Source: Gillisia mitskevichiae (GTDB taxonomy: Bacteria; Bacteroidota; Bacteroidia; Flavobacteriales; Flavobacteriaceae). From it: a DNA stretch of 64,000 nucleotides. Below, piece after piece: positions 9,661 through 18,118 of this stretch. The notes under the pieces are model-generated. The model saw nothing but the letters and a program-made list of their open reading frames with translations. It was not told the origin of the DNA and searched no databases. Positions within the stretch are counted from its first letter, which is position 1, and every line of letters begins with the position of its first letter. Made by a program: the position numbers and the translations under genes. The stretch is from positions 310,001 to 374,000 of the forward strand of contig NZ_RBLG01000001.1 in NCBI RefSeq assembly GCF_003634585.1. Reading direction: 5' to 3'.

Positions 9661-9780
9661 AAAAATCTAATTTTAAACTCTTTGCAATAGTAAAGAACTA
9701 TTCTTAGAGAAAGAAAAGTACTAAAAATTCTTTGAATCGGGTTGCAAATTAAGGCCTTTTTAGGACTTATTCAACTTAAA

Positions 9781-9809
9781 ACAAAAAACTCCCACAATGT
9801 GAGAGTTTG
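9781..9809 (-). terminator. hairpin terminator between rpmF and fabH
   Basis: AACTCCCACA (about 9787-9796) and TGTGAGAGTT (9798-9807) form a stem with one mismatch. Read leftward the stem is followed by TTTTTTGT and further T residues, as in an intrinsic terminator. It begins 22 bases after the rpmF stop. Confidence 0.6.
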
Positions 9810-9830
9810 TATTCTAGCAAAGCTCTATAA

Positions 9831-10028
9831 TTAGGCTTGTACCTCTTCTGTATTATCTATTAAAATCTGACCACGGTAATATAATTTACCTTCATGCCAA
9901 TGAGCTCTGTGATACACATGTGCCTCTCCTGTAGTAGGATCTTTTGCAATTTGTGGAACAGTAGCTTTATAATGTGTTCTTCTCTTATCTCTTCTCGTTT
10001 TGGAGATTTTTCTCTTAGGATGTGCCAT
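9831..10028 (-). CDS. rpmF: 50S ribosomal protein L32
   Basis: A 65-residue component of the large ribosomal subunit. The N-terminus [20 protein letters not shown] is the typical basic L32 start, followed by [15 protein letters not shown] and a short acidic tail. The paired zinc cysteines of some L32 proteins are absent (HRAH in the usual first position), which fits the zinc-independent form. It follows yceD by nine bases, an almost universal pairing, and is closed by a terminator-like hairpin before fabH. Confidence 0.96.
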   Translation of the reverse strand: MAHPKRKISKTRRDKRRTHYKATVPQIAKDPTTGEAHVYHRAHWHEGKLYYRGQILIDNTEEVQA

Positions 10029-10037
10029 TGCTACGTA

Positions 10038-10580
10038 TTATTTATCGTTTAATAAGTTTTTTAATTTATTCCAGCGAGGATCTATATCTTCCTCATTGTC
10101 ATTATCTTCATAAGTTCCTTTCGGACTTAATTCTTCTAGTTTATCCAGTACATCAGATTTTAATGTTCCATCTTCAATACCTGGATGAATTCTTTTATGC
10201 GGAACTGCTAATACTATGATCTCATACACATATTGTGCAATATTAATCTCGTATTCTCCATGAGGCAATATTAATAACTCCTCATTTTCATCGTTAAATT
10301 CATCTCCAAAATTCACTACCAATCTCAAGCTACTATTAATAGGCATATCAAAAGGTTCATTCGTGAGATCGCAATTAACGTTCACAGTTCCTGAAGTTTC
10401 AAAGAAAAGCTCCATCATAGTTGCTTTCTTTTCTAGTACCACATCTACATGTAGTGCAGCACTATTGAAATCTTCATATTCAAAATGTTCAAAGAACTCT
10501 TTGCCAATCTCGTACTCAAACTCGTGGCTTCCAATCTTAAGCCCAACAAATGGGATTGTATATGCCGCTAATTTCCTCAT
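10038..10580 (-). CDS. yceD: DUF177/YceD family protein
   Basis: A 180-residue cytoplasmic protein of the DUF177 (YceD) family, which sits beside rpmF in most bacteria and is linked to 23S rRNA handling. Visible features are the N-terminal LAAYTIPFVGLKIG, the central VNCDLTNEPFDMPI with the family's Cys-x-x-x-x-x-Pro-Phe pattern, an acidic segment (NFGDEFNDENEEL), and the C-terminal EEDIDPRWNKLKNLL, in which DPRW-x-x-L is the family's most conserved tail. Function is inferred from family and position. Confidence 0.88.
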   Translation of the reverse strand: MRKLAAYTIPFVGLKIGSHEFEYEIGKEFFEHFEYEDFNSAALHVDVVLEKKATMMELFFETSGTVNVNCDLTNEPFDMPINSSLRLVVNFGDEFNDENEELLILPHGEYEINIAQYVYEIIVLAVPHKRIHPGIEDGTLKSDVLDKLEELSPKGTYEDNDNEEDIDPRWNKLKNLLNDK

Positions 10581-10599
10581 AACATCATCGTTTTCACGC

Positions 10600-10625
10600 G
10601 CCCGCCCTCGAGCTAAGGCAGGTGC
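10600..10625. repeat. GC-rich imperfect hairpin between pdxA and yceD
   Basis: A 26-base GC-rich patch in AT-rich surroundings. CCCGCCCT (10601-10608) pairs imperfectly with AAGGCAGG (10615-10622) around CGAGCT, and CTCGAG is a self-complementary core. There is no following T-tract, so it is not a standard terminator. It may be a short dispersed repeat or a processing site in the yceD leader. Confidence 0.35.
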
Positions 10626-10675
10626 AAAGATATAAAATATAATGAATTAACTATTCGTTATAAACAATATTTTGT

Positions 10676-11722
10676 TTATATCTTTTTTCCTAGTTTTTTC
10701 AGGGGGTTTCGAGTGATCTTTTCGTATTCCTCTCTTGTTTTATAAATTTCTATGGCTTTAAATACCGCTTCTTTAAATGAATTTATATTAGCACAATCCT
10801 TCCCTGCAATTTCAAAAGCAGTTCCATGATCTGGAGAAGTTCTAACCTTGCTTAAACCAGCAGTATAATTTACACCTTCTCCAAAAGACAATGTTTTAAA
10901 TGGGATTAGACCTTGGTCATGATAAGATGCAATTACAGCATCAAAGTTCGCATGGTTCTTAGATCCGAAAAAACTATCTGCAGCATATGGACCATATACT
11001 AAATTCCCTTTGTCTCTAATTTTTTGAAGTGTTGGTTTTAATATCTCTTCATCCTCATTTCCAATCAAACCATTATCTCCACTATGCGGGTTAATACCTA
11101 AAACCGCTATTTTGGGTTTAGAAATTCTAAAATCTTGTTTTAAAGTTTGAGTAATTGTAGCTATCTTTTTTTCAATTAGCTCTGGGGTGATCACGTTTGC
11201 TATATCCTTTAGTGGAACATGGTCTGTTAGCAACCCAACTTTTAAATTATCGGAGATCATGAACATTAAACTATCTCCTTTTAGTTGTTTGGCTAAATAA
11301 TCGGTGTGTCCAGGAAACTTAAAATCTTCAGACTGAATGGTGTTCTTATTAATAGGAGCGGTTACCAAAACATCTATTTCATTATTGATCAATGAATTTG
11401 TAGCGGCTTCTAGAGATTTAAAAGCATATTTTCCACTTTCCGGATCTTCTTTCCCGAAGTTGATTTCTACATTTTCCTTCCAAATATTCACCACATTGAT
11501 CTTGCCTTCAATAGCCTCTGTTGCAGATTCTACCCCTTGGAAATTAAGAGAAAGCTTAAAATGTTTTTTATAAAAATTTAAAGTTTTAACCGAAGCAAAA
11601 ATTATAGGAGTGCAAAAATCAAGCATCCTAGAATCTTCAAAAGTCTTTAGAACTATTTCTCCTCCAATTCCATTTAGATCTCCAATACTAATTCCTAGTT
11701 TTATCTTTTGAACGGACTTCAT
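10676..11722 (-). CDS. pdxA: 4-hydroxythreonine-4-phosphate dehydrogenase
   Basis: Oxidises 4-phosphohydroxy-L-threonine with NAD, feeding PdxJ in the DXP-dependent route to pyridoxal phosphate. The protein has 348 residues. Visible are KLGISIGDLNGIGGEI at the N-terminus, VTAPINK, GHTDYLAKQL with a metal-binding histidine, GINPHSGDNGLIG, and ASYHDQGLIPFK followed by YTAGLSKVRTSPDHGTAFEIAGK, which supply the remaining metal and substrate ligands. It leads the leftward cluster, with a 95-base gap before yceD that holds a GC-rich hairpin. A perfect -7 box lies 36 bases upstream, and ribE is divergent. Confidence 0.95.
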   Translation of the reverse strand: MKSVQKIKLGISIGDLNGIGGEIVLKTFEDSRMLDFCTPIIFASVKTLNFYKKHFKLSLNFQGVESATEAIEGKINVVNIWKENVEINFGKEDPESGKYAFKSLEAATNSLINNEIDVLVTAPINKNTIQSEDFKFPGHTDYLAKQLKGDSLMFMISDNLKVGLLTDHVPLKDIANVITPELIEKKIATITQTLKQDFRISKPKIAVLGINPHSGDNGLIGNEDEEILKPTLQKIRDKGNLVYGPYAADSFFGSKNHANFDAVIASYHDQGLIPFKTLSFGEGVNYTAGLSKVRTSPDHGTAFEIAGKDCANINSFKEAVFKAIEIYKTREEYEKITRNPLKKLGKKI

Positions 11723-11742
11723 AATTATTACCCTTTTTTATT

Positions 11743-11765
11743 TATATTTTTACACCACAAATGTA
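11743..11765. promoter_or_regulatory. divergent -7 boxes for pdxA and ribE
   Basis: Leftward, TACATTTG (complement of 11758-11765) matches TAnnTTTG exactly, 36 bases before the pdxA ATG. Rightward, TATATTTT (11743-11750) matches seven of eight positions, 31 bases before the ribE ATG. No clear -33 TTG is present for either. The gap between the genes is only 59 bases, so the promoters would overlap. Confidence 0.4.
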
Positions 11766-11781
11766 ACAATAATCTACAACC

Positions 11782-12369
11782 ATGTTTACCGGAATTGTTG
11801 AAGAAGTAGGAGAAATACTCGAAATTAAGAAAGATAAAGGCAATCTCAATATTTATGTCGCTGCCTCGATGACTTCAGAATTAAAAATAGATCAAAGCGT
11901 CGCTCATAACGGGGTTTGCTTAACTGTAGTTGCGATAAATGATAATTCATATCTAGTCACGGCCATTCAAGAAACATTAGATAAATCTAATTTAGGAAGT
12001 TTGAGTGTTGGTGATTCTGTTAATTTAGAACGCGGAATGAAATTAGGTGCAAGATTAGATGGGCATCTAGTACAAGGACATGTAGACCAAACTGCAGAAT
12101 GTGTTGACTTAAAAGAAGAAAATGGGAGCTGGGTCTTTACTTTTAACTATGATCCCGCTTTAGGAAATATCACTATAGAAAAAGGATCTATTACAATAAA
12201 TGGGGTTAGTCTTACTGTGGTGAATTCTGAAATTCATCAATTCAGTGTTGCCATAATACCTTACACCTATGAGCACACCACCTTTAAAAGTTTAAAAGTT
12301 GGCGAAAAGGTAAACCTTGAATTTGATGTGATTGGAAAATATGTAAAGCGACTAACTCAAATGGCTTAA
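11782..12369 (+). CDS. ribE: riboflavin synthase, alpha subunit
   Basis: Dismutates two 6,7-dimethyl-8-ribityllumazine molecules to riboflavin. The 195 residues form two tandem lumazine-binding barrels: the first begins MFTGIVEEVGEI and carries NGVCLTVV (about residues 53-60), the second carries RLDGHLVQGHVD and NGVSLTVV (about 150), and a C-terminal helix region follows. Length and duplication are exactly those of the family. The TAA interlocks by four bases with the stop of the convergent PID-CTERM-like gene, with no terminator between. A near-consensus -7 box lies upstream. Confidence 0.97.
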   Translation: MFTGIVEEVGEILEIKKDKGNLNIYVAASMTSELKIDQSVAHNGVCLTVVAINDNSYLVTAIQETLDKSNLGSLSVGDSVNLERGMKLGARLDGHLVQGHVDQTAECVDLKEENGSWVFTFNYDPALGNITIEKGSITINGVSLTVVNSEIHQFSVAIIPYTYEHTTFKSLKVGEKVNLEFDVIGKYVKRLTQMA

Positions 12370-12725
12370 GCTGTTTTTTTAGACTTTAAAAAATAGATCC
12401 CCAGTCCAAGCCCCGCTATTATTAAATAAGGTAATTTAGAATCTATTGGTAATCCCGGTGGTGGTGGCACTCCTTGCCTACATTCTCTTGCTGGCATACA
12501 CTCTCCTCTACAAAATCTTTCCCCTGGATCGCAGTTTGGCCCTTTATTCTGTGCATATAATTCAAAATTATGAGAAGATAAAAGAATTACAGCAACAACG
12601 GAAGTACGCAATAGCAATTTGGATGGTTTGGAAACAAAATTCCAAAAAGCCTCACAAAAATTTATTCCGAATAAAAAAACCACTCTTATTGTTAAGAGCA
12701 TATAAACAAAGGTTTTTCTCATCAT
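12366..12725 (-). CDS. small PID-CTERM-like surface-sorted protein
   Basis: A protein of about 120 residues with no enzyme motif. The first ATG is at 12723-12725 (a second directly follows); a TTG four codons upstream is less likely. A hydrophobic segment near residues 10-30 is followed by a second, signal-like one (about 40-57, ending ELYAQ). Then comes a short Cys-rich part (NCDPGERFCRGECMPARECR, four Cys) and the tail PPPPGLPIDSKLPYLIIAG plus a hydrophobic helix ending FLKSKKTA. The GLPID-helix-basic tail matches what I recall as the PID-CTERM protein-sorting signal of Flavobacteria. Two hydrophobic segments before the mature part are unusual. The mature function is unknown. Confidence 0.65.
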   Translation of the reverse strand: MMRKTFVYMLLTIRVVFLFGINFCEAFWNFVSKPSKLLLRTSVVAVILLSSHNFELYAQNKGPNCDPGERFCRGECMPARECRQGVPPPPGLPIDSKLPYLIIAGLGLGIYFLKSKKTA

Positions 12726-12737
12726 AATTAGCTGCAA

Positions 12738-13043
12738 TTTACTTTATATATAAATTACTTAAAAACTTGTTCCGTAATATTAACGGAATAATCTCCAATA
12801 GGGTTTTAAAAAGTTAAAATTAATCTAATAAAAATAAAACTACTGAGAATCACCGATACAATATTTATTTGCTCGGCTATTTTATTAGCCAACTTTAATT
12901 AATCATAAAATTTAAGGATTCTTAAACTATTCAATTCTAAATAGATAAGTGTAATAAAGGTACATATCTTAAATTCATTCTGAAAATAAATTTTAAAAGC
13001 ACTTTACATTCATAGATACACGGAATGATCTATAAGTATTTAA
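12738..13043. other. AT-rich intergenic region
   Basis: About 300 bases without a gene, between the PID-CTERM-like gene and the terminator of the ATPase operon. It holds a small hairpin GGCTA-N6-TAGCC near 12875-12892. I found no coding sequence and no good TAnnTTTG box in either direction. Confidence 0.5.
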
Positions 13044-13079
13044 CAAAAAAAGCCTTTCAATTTCTTGAAAGGCTTTTAA
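13044..13079 (-). terminator. intrinsic terminator of the PspA-flotillin-ATPase operon
   Basis: AAAAGCCTTTCAA (13048-13060) and TTGAAAGGCTTTT (13065-13077) are exact 13-bp complements with a four-base loop. Read leftward a T-tract follows. It lies 24 bases beyond the ATPase stop. Confidence 0.88.
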
Positions 13080-13102
13080 TATCTTTTCCTAGTCTTTGAC
13101 TA

Positions 13103-16100
13103 TTACTTTTGATTAATACCTGAAATCAATACTTCTTTGATTCCCTGAAGATTTTCAGAAAACATCATCATTTGAGCAATAACTTGGGTCATTTCGTTTT
13201 GACTGCCAAAACCTTTAAGCTTATTGTTTTTTAAGAATATTTCTTTAATATCCAACCAGCGTTCTTCTTGCTCTAAGGACATATCATTCACAAGCTCTTT
13301 GTACTTAAGCAAATTGGCTTCAGCCGAAGATGTTAATGTTTGAGCTTCACTTTCGTAATGAGAAAGCAATAGTTGATCTAGTTCCTTATCATTCATGATG
13401 GGTACTATTTTCGCCACTAATTTATTCATATCCCTATAAGAACCCTGCAGTTTAAATGAAGGCTCGGTTCTATATTCATCTTCCATAGCCGCACTTTTAA
13501 TATAAGCTGAATTTACTTTAAGAATAGTGTCTCTTAACGAAATAACCTTCCTTAAAACTTCTTGATATTCCTGAACTTCTTGAACACTATGGTTCCCTTT
13601 TAATTGCTCATCCTGAGAGTTATTTTCAATTCGATTTATTAGTGTATATAGATCATCAAAATGAGTGCTTCCCAATTGTTGCAATATTGGATTTGCAGTT
13701 AGTGAGTTTTCTATAAGGCTCAGTTTAAATAGATGCTCTGTGTCGCCAATTATCTCACCTAGGTTATAAATATCAGCTCTGTTAGCGAGCATATCTGGAA
13801 TCTTGAACTTCTCACCACTTTCTGTATAAGGATTACCTGCCATAATAACGCAGAATTTCTTTCCTCGGAGATCATATGTTTTAGGCTTGCCATTATAAAC
13901 TCCTTCTATTTTACGTGTCCCATCAGATAGGGAGATGAATTTTTGTAAAAATTCTGGGTTACAGTGTTGTATATCATCTAAATATAACATCACATTATTT
14001 CCCATTTCTAGCGCAAGGTTTAACTTCTTCAATTCCTCTCTAGAGGCAGAATTGTTTGCAGCTGCTGGATCTACAGAAGTTATTTCATGACCTATCGCTG
14101 GGCCGTTTATCTTCATGAAAACTAATCCCAACCTATTGGCGATATACTCCATTAAAGTTGTTTTTCCATATCCTGGAGGAGAAATCAGCAATAATAATCC
14201 CATTCTATCTGTTCGCTTATTACCACCAACAGTTCCTAGCTGCTTAGCTAGATTGTCTCCAAATAATGGAAAGTATACTTGATCTATCAGCTTATTTCTC
14301 ACAAAAGAGGTAAGTACTCTAGGCTTGAATTCTTCCAGCTTCAAATCGGCCTTTAATTCTTCAGTTACCTGATGCTTAGCTTCACGAAAAGCATTATATG
14401 AATGTACCTCGACATTCACAAAGTTCCCCAAACGCTTAATAAATTCGTGATAGTTAAAAATATATGAGCCTTCCTTTATTATCTTATGATCACCATGAAG
14501 TCCTGTTATTTTTTCTATTGGCAAAACAGCCTTAGTTTTAGATACAGATTCGTCCTCGAATAGAATCCGACAAACTACCTCATCTAAATAGATCTTATTT
14601 AAGTCTATATCCAGGGTGTCATCTGATATTGCATTAGAATTTATAAATGCGGAAACCCATTGCTTAATTAACCTCACTTTCCCAGGATAAGTTGGGATAG
14701 CCTCAAAACTGGTTCTAAATTTAATATCTGCATTTTGCTTTTTTAAAGCACTTACAAAATCTTCCTTAAGAGATAAGGCTATATTACTTCTCGCAAAATG
14801 ATGATCTGATTGTAATTCTTCGAAAATATAGGCTGAAATTTTACCACTTAAATTAGGTTCAAATAACTGAGTTTTTTGAGCAAACTCTGTAATGTGTGTG
14901 CCCAATTCATTAATGATAAACTGATATTCTTGTGTGTCTGGAAATATCGTAAAAACCTCACCAGAGGCCTTAATTACTTGATCTAATTCTGCCATTAGCT
15001 CCGTTGAAAGGCTATTCCAAAAATATTGAGCAAACGCTCTAATCTCTGGTCTATATCTCAAGATACCCAACTCATGGTTCTTTCTTATTAGCACACCTAA
15101 AATTTTGGCAGCATCTACATCATGAACTCCTTTAATATAACCTTCTGAATAATCACCACTACTTTCCTCCTGAACAATTTTAAGTAATTGCTCTAGACTT
15201 GCATTTAACAACTTAGACTCTGGCAATTTCTTAAATATCTTATAAGCCAAATATTCTGCACGGTAAACCAGATTATTTTCTGATACAAATTCCTGATTCC
15301 AATATTCACGAGAGCTAAGTAACGTTTCATGAGTTATTTCCTCATAAAAATCGGTTCCTGTGAGGTGGTAATTTAACTTTCCTCCCTTCAATATTATGGT
15401 AAGATCTAGAGGCTGCTTATTAACTCCAAATTTATGTTTGCCAAGCTTAATTACATTTTCACCATCCTCATAAAGTTCTAACTTATCCTTTAATTTCCTT
15501 AAAGCATCTTCCCGTGACGTTTTTAGACTTGTTTCAATTTCTTCAGCTTTACCACTATCTTCAAGCTCTTTTAATTGCTCGATGATATCCCTCACTTTAT
15601 TTATCATGAGATCTGCAGCGAAATAGCCATTTATCTCTGCAGCGCTTCCTAGGCTTTCTGACTTTTTTTGAACTCCTTTTAAAATTCGTTCAGAGGCATT
15701 TTGAAGCGCTAATGCCTTTTTATTTCTTTTTTCTACCAAGGAATTTTTTCTTCCTTCAAAGGCAGTATAAACTTCTTCTCGTTTCTCTATTATTCTAGAA
15801 ACAAATTCCTCAAAATCTGCAAATTTCCCTTCCAATTCTTCTAATTGGATAGATATTTTAGATTGAAATTCATCGCATTTCTCCGGGGTAGATGCAATAT
15901 CTATATAATTGATAATACTTTGATCTATCAACTTCAATTGAGCAGCGAAATCTGCCTTAGCCTCTATGCTTCCCAAGGATTTTTTCTTATTCCTTATTGC
16001 CGACTTTAGTTGATTCAGAGTTGCAAATATTAAAGAGATATTGTCTATTATTTTAGTGGAATGGGAGGTGTCTTCAATATCTAGGTTTGATACAATATCT

Positions 16101-17998
16101 ATTAATAACTCAAGGTCTGTCGCAATTTTATTGACCTCTTCTTCCATCTTTTTTGCTTGCACCACCTTCTCAATCTCCACCAATATAGCTTGCTTTTTAG
16201 CAACCTCATCATGAAAGGGCTGGAGCGCTTTCTCATTTAAAAGAAATTGAACACAGTTTTGAGATATTTTTTTGGTGTATTCTGTAATATCCAATTCCAA
16301 TTTCTCCAGATACTCACTATCCACATATCGTATATCTTTCAAACTTATTATTTCTCCACGCAAGGTTCTTAAATCTGTAAGAAGTTTTACAAATTCTTGG
16401 ATAGACTTAAAGGATGTGCTTTTTATTTTTCCGAAGAGTAAATCTGCATTTTCACGAATAGATTTCGTGAGTTTTACTGCCTGCTTCTTTAGCTGAACAA
16501 CTTTTTCAAATTCATCTATTGCAGAGTTGGCAGCCTTGTTAATCTCTATTAATGGAAGATTTAGCTTTTGCGTTTCCTCCTCTGGTAACCAATAATATGC
16601 ATCTAAAATATCTTTGGAAATTTTCGCAATTTCCTCATACAATCCATCATAATTATCTTCCTTATTTAAAAGGGTTACTAAAGCATTTACCTCTGCCATT
16701 GCCTTCACAATATCCTTATTCCCAATTTTAAACAATAGGGTTTCGTTGTGCTGAGAAGGCATTATATCTCCCTTTAAAAATGGGGTCTGCCAAATTTGAA
16801 TTATGTGGTGTTTAGTTTGCTCCTCTTCGGTTTTAAAATAACATAATTCTCCGTTTTGAAGTAAAGTAAAACCGCTGCATATGATTGGCGTTTTTGTTTC
16901 CTGAGAAATAATATTGTAAGCCATTAGATTATAAAGTCCCTTTTTAGAAGAATAAAATACATAAAGAAAATCTTCTCCATTAGGAGAAACTATCTTTTGC
17001 TGAAATTTTACATTTGGAATACTATTATCAAAAATATTATAGGAACCCGATTGTAAATAATAACCAGTTGAAAAAATAATCCCTTGATCATCTGGTAATA
17101 GAACACAAGCATCCTTTATACTTTCAATTTTTTGAACATCTTTAATCTTATGATTATAAACAAAATAACGTGGCACCTCTTGAAACGGTTTTATTTCTAA
17201 GGCGATTAAATTACCTAGATTGGCATATTTAAATTGTCCATCGTCTAAGGTTTGATCTGTATGTTCTACAGGTTCAGACAAAATTCCTTTACCATCCTCT
17301 GTATTATCCTCAATTTTAATGGTAAGATCTCCTCCTATAGTCTCTACAAAAATTCGATCTAAAATTGAAACATGAGAGTGGATACCATGACGATGCATTT
17401 CTCTTGTTACTTCTAGCCATTTAAATTCGTGCTGCGGAGGAAATTTAAATTCGTGATCACTCCTATTATCAACATATGTTAGCGAACTATCCTTTATAAG
17501 CCATTTAAATGTTTTAATATCTGAGGTGCTTTCGCTTAATTGAAATACCATGTGCAGATAATTTCCAATTATCGCGAACTTGGTAAAAACGGTGTTTCTA
17601 TAATACTTGTAAAGGTTGGTGAAATCTGTTTGAAAAACCTCATCGTTAATTAAATCTAAGGACCTTGGCTCAAACTTATTTTCTTTGAATTCATAAATGC
17701 TAAATACATCAGACAAATTTATATTAGTTCGTAGGCCGAAATGCACATTATAACCAAATAGGCAAATATTTTTCAGCGAAACTATATCGCTAGCAATGCA
17801 ATTGTTCTCTGTATTAATTCTATCATTTGCAATAAGTTTAGTCTCAATGGACCCAAACACATCCTTTCGATCTTTATTTAATAAGGCAACTCTTTCTTGA
17901 AGTTCTGCTTTTTGCTTTCTTAAACGGTTCTGTATGATCTCATAGGTGCCACCATCAAGTGATTGTGCTTTCTTATCTGGAATAGATTGCTCTGCCAT
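13103..17998 (-). CDS. giant AAA+ ATPase with DUF3686-type N-terminal region and long coiled coil
   Basis: A 1631-residue cytoplasmic ATPase, often annotated as 'DNA repair ATPase' on weak grounds. Residues about 1-430 are beta-rich, in a pattern recalling a propeller (repeated FxxF/YxxY blades, for example LFGYNVHFGLR and GIIFSTGYY), and fit the DUF3686 family. Residues about 440-870 are helical and heptad-rich with many Lys/Glu. The AAA domain starts near 1262 with Walker A PPGYGKTT (1274-1281), Walker B VMLYLDDIQ (Asp-Asp rather than Asp-Glu), sensor-1-like CVIMAGNPYTES and ANRADIYNLGE. There is no signal or membrane helix. It is the last gene of the operon, 120 bases after the flotillin gene, with a hairpin in that gap. 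Partnership with flotillin and PspA is inferred from the operon. Confidence 0.8.
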   Translation of the reverse strand: MAEQSIPDKKAQSLDGGTYEIIQNRLRKQKAELQERVALLNKDRKDVFGSIETKLIANDRINTENNCIASDIVSLKNICLFGYNVHFGLRTNINLSDVFSIYEFKENKFEPRSLDLINDEVFQTDFTNLYKYYRNTVFTKFAIIGNYLHMVFQLSESTSDIKTFKWLIKDSSLTYVDNRSDHEFKFPPQHEFKWLEVTREMHRHGIHSHVSILDRIFVETIGGDLTIKIEDNTEDGKGILSEPVEHTDQTLDDGQFKYANLGNLIALEIKPFQEVPRYFVYNHKIKDVQKIESIKDACVLLPDDQGIIFSTGYYLQSGSYNIFDNSIPNVKFQQKIVSPNGEDFLYVFYSSKKGLYNLMAYNIISQETKTPIICSGFTLLQNGELCYFKTEEEQTKHHIIQIWQTPFLKGDIMPSQHNETLLFKIGNKDIVKAMAEVNALVTLLNKEDNYDGLYEEIAKISKDILDAYYWLPEEETQKLNLPLIEINKAANSAIDEFEKVVQLKKQAVKLTKSIRENADLLFGKIKSTSFKSIQEFVKLLTDLRTLRGEIISLKDIRYVDSEYLEKLELDITEYTKKISQNCVQFLLNEKALQPFHDEVAKKQAILVEIEKVVQAKKMEEEVNKIATDLELLIDIVSNLDIEDTSHSTKIIDNISLIFATLNQLKSAIRNKKKSLGSIEAKADFAAQLKLIDQSIINYIDIASTPEKCDEFQSKISIQLEELEGKFADFEEFVSRIIEKREEVYTAFEGRKNSLVEKRNKKALALQNASERILKGVQKKSESLGSAAEINGYFAADLMINKVRDIIEQLKELEDSGKAEEIETSLKTSREDALRKLKDKLELYEDGENVIKLGKHKFGVNKQPLDLTIILKGGKLNYHLTGTDFYEEITHETLLSSREYWNQEFVSENNLVYRAEYLAYKIFKKLPESKLLNASLEQLLKIVQEESSGDYSEGYIKGVHDVDAAKILGVLIRKNHELGILRYRPEIRAFAQYFWNSLSTELMAELDQVIKASGEVFTIFPDTQEYQFIINELGTHITEFAQKTQLFEPNLSGKISAYIFEELQSDHHFARSNIALSLKEDFVSALKKQNADIKFRTSFEAIPTYPGKVRLIKQWVSAFINSNAISDDTLDIDLNKIYLDEVVCRILFEDESVSKTKAVLPIEKITGLHGDHKIIKEGSYIFNYHEFIKRLGNFVNVEVHSYNAFREAKHQVTEELKADLKLEEFKPRVLTSFVRNKLIDQVYFPLFGDNLAKQLGTVGGNKRTDRMGLLLLISPPGYGKTTLMEYIANRLGLVFMKINGPAIGHEITSVDPAAANNSASREELKKLNLALEMGNNVMLYLDDIQHCNPEFLQKFISLSDGTRKIEGVYNGKPKTYDLRGKKFCVIMAGNPYTESGEKFKIPDMLANRADIYNLGEIIGDTEHLFKLSLIENSLTANPILQQLGSTHFDDLYTLINRIENNSQDEQLKGNHSVQEVQEYQEVLRKVISLRDTILKVNSAYIKSAAMEDEYRTEPSFKLQGSYRDMNKLVAKIVPIMNDKELDQLLLSHYESEAQTLTSSAEANLLKYKELVNDMSLEQEERWLDIKEIFLKNNKLKGFGSQNEMTQVIAQMMMFSENLQGIKEVLISGINQK

Positions 17999-18015
17999 TA
18001 TATTTTTGCTGATTT

Positions 18016-18023
18016 CAAACTTA
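18016..18023 (-). promoter_or_regulatory. candidate internal -7 box before the giant ATPase
   Basis: TAAGTTTG on the minus strand (CAAACTTA at 18016-18023) matches TAnnTTTG exactly and ends 18 bases before the ATPase ATG. No -33 TTG is seen at normal spacing, so it may be chance in AT-rich sequence. Confidence 0.3.
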
Positions 18024-18044
18024 AATTATATTGATGTTGTAATA

Positions 18045-18084
18045 CTTAGAGAATCGCCGAAAACTACTTTCGGCGAACTCTAAG
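18045..18084 (-). promoter_or_regulatory. strong intra-operon RNA hairpin between flotillin and ATPase genes
   Basis: CTTAGAG (18045-18051) pairs with CTCTAAG (18078-18084), and TCGCCGAAA (18054-18062) pairs with TTTCGGCGA (18068-18076), separated by a small asymmetric internal bulge and a five-base loop. That makes 16 base pairs in a 40-base element. No T-tract follows in the transcribed direction. It therefore looks like a processing, stability or attenuation element within the operon rather than an ordinary terminator. Confidence 0.7.
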
Positions 18085-18118
18085 GCTGTATTTAGAAGTA
18101 TTCTGTGAAATTGATTTG

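Noticed and set aside
12446-12727. 93-codon plus-strand open frame opposite the PID-CTERM-like gene
   Set aside because: The minus-strand frame has signal, Cys-rich and sorting features, whereas this one is an unstructured mixture.
18045-18084. Hairpin considered as a terminator after the flotillin gene
   Set aside because: No T-tract follows in the transcribed direction and the ATPase clearly belongs to the same strand unit, so it is listed as a regulatory structure.
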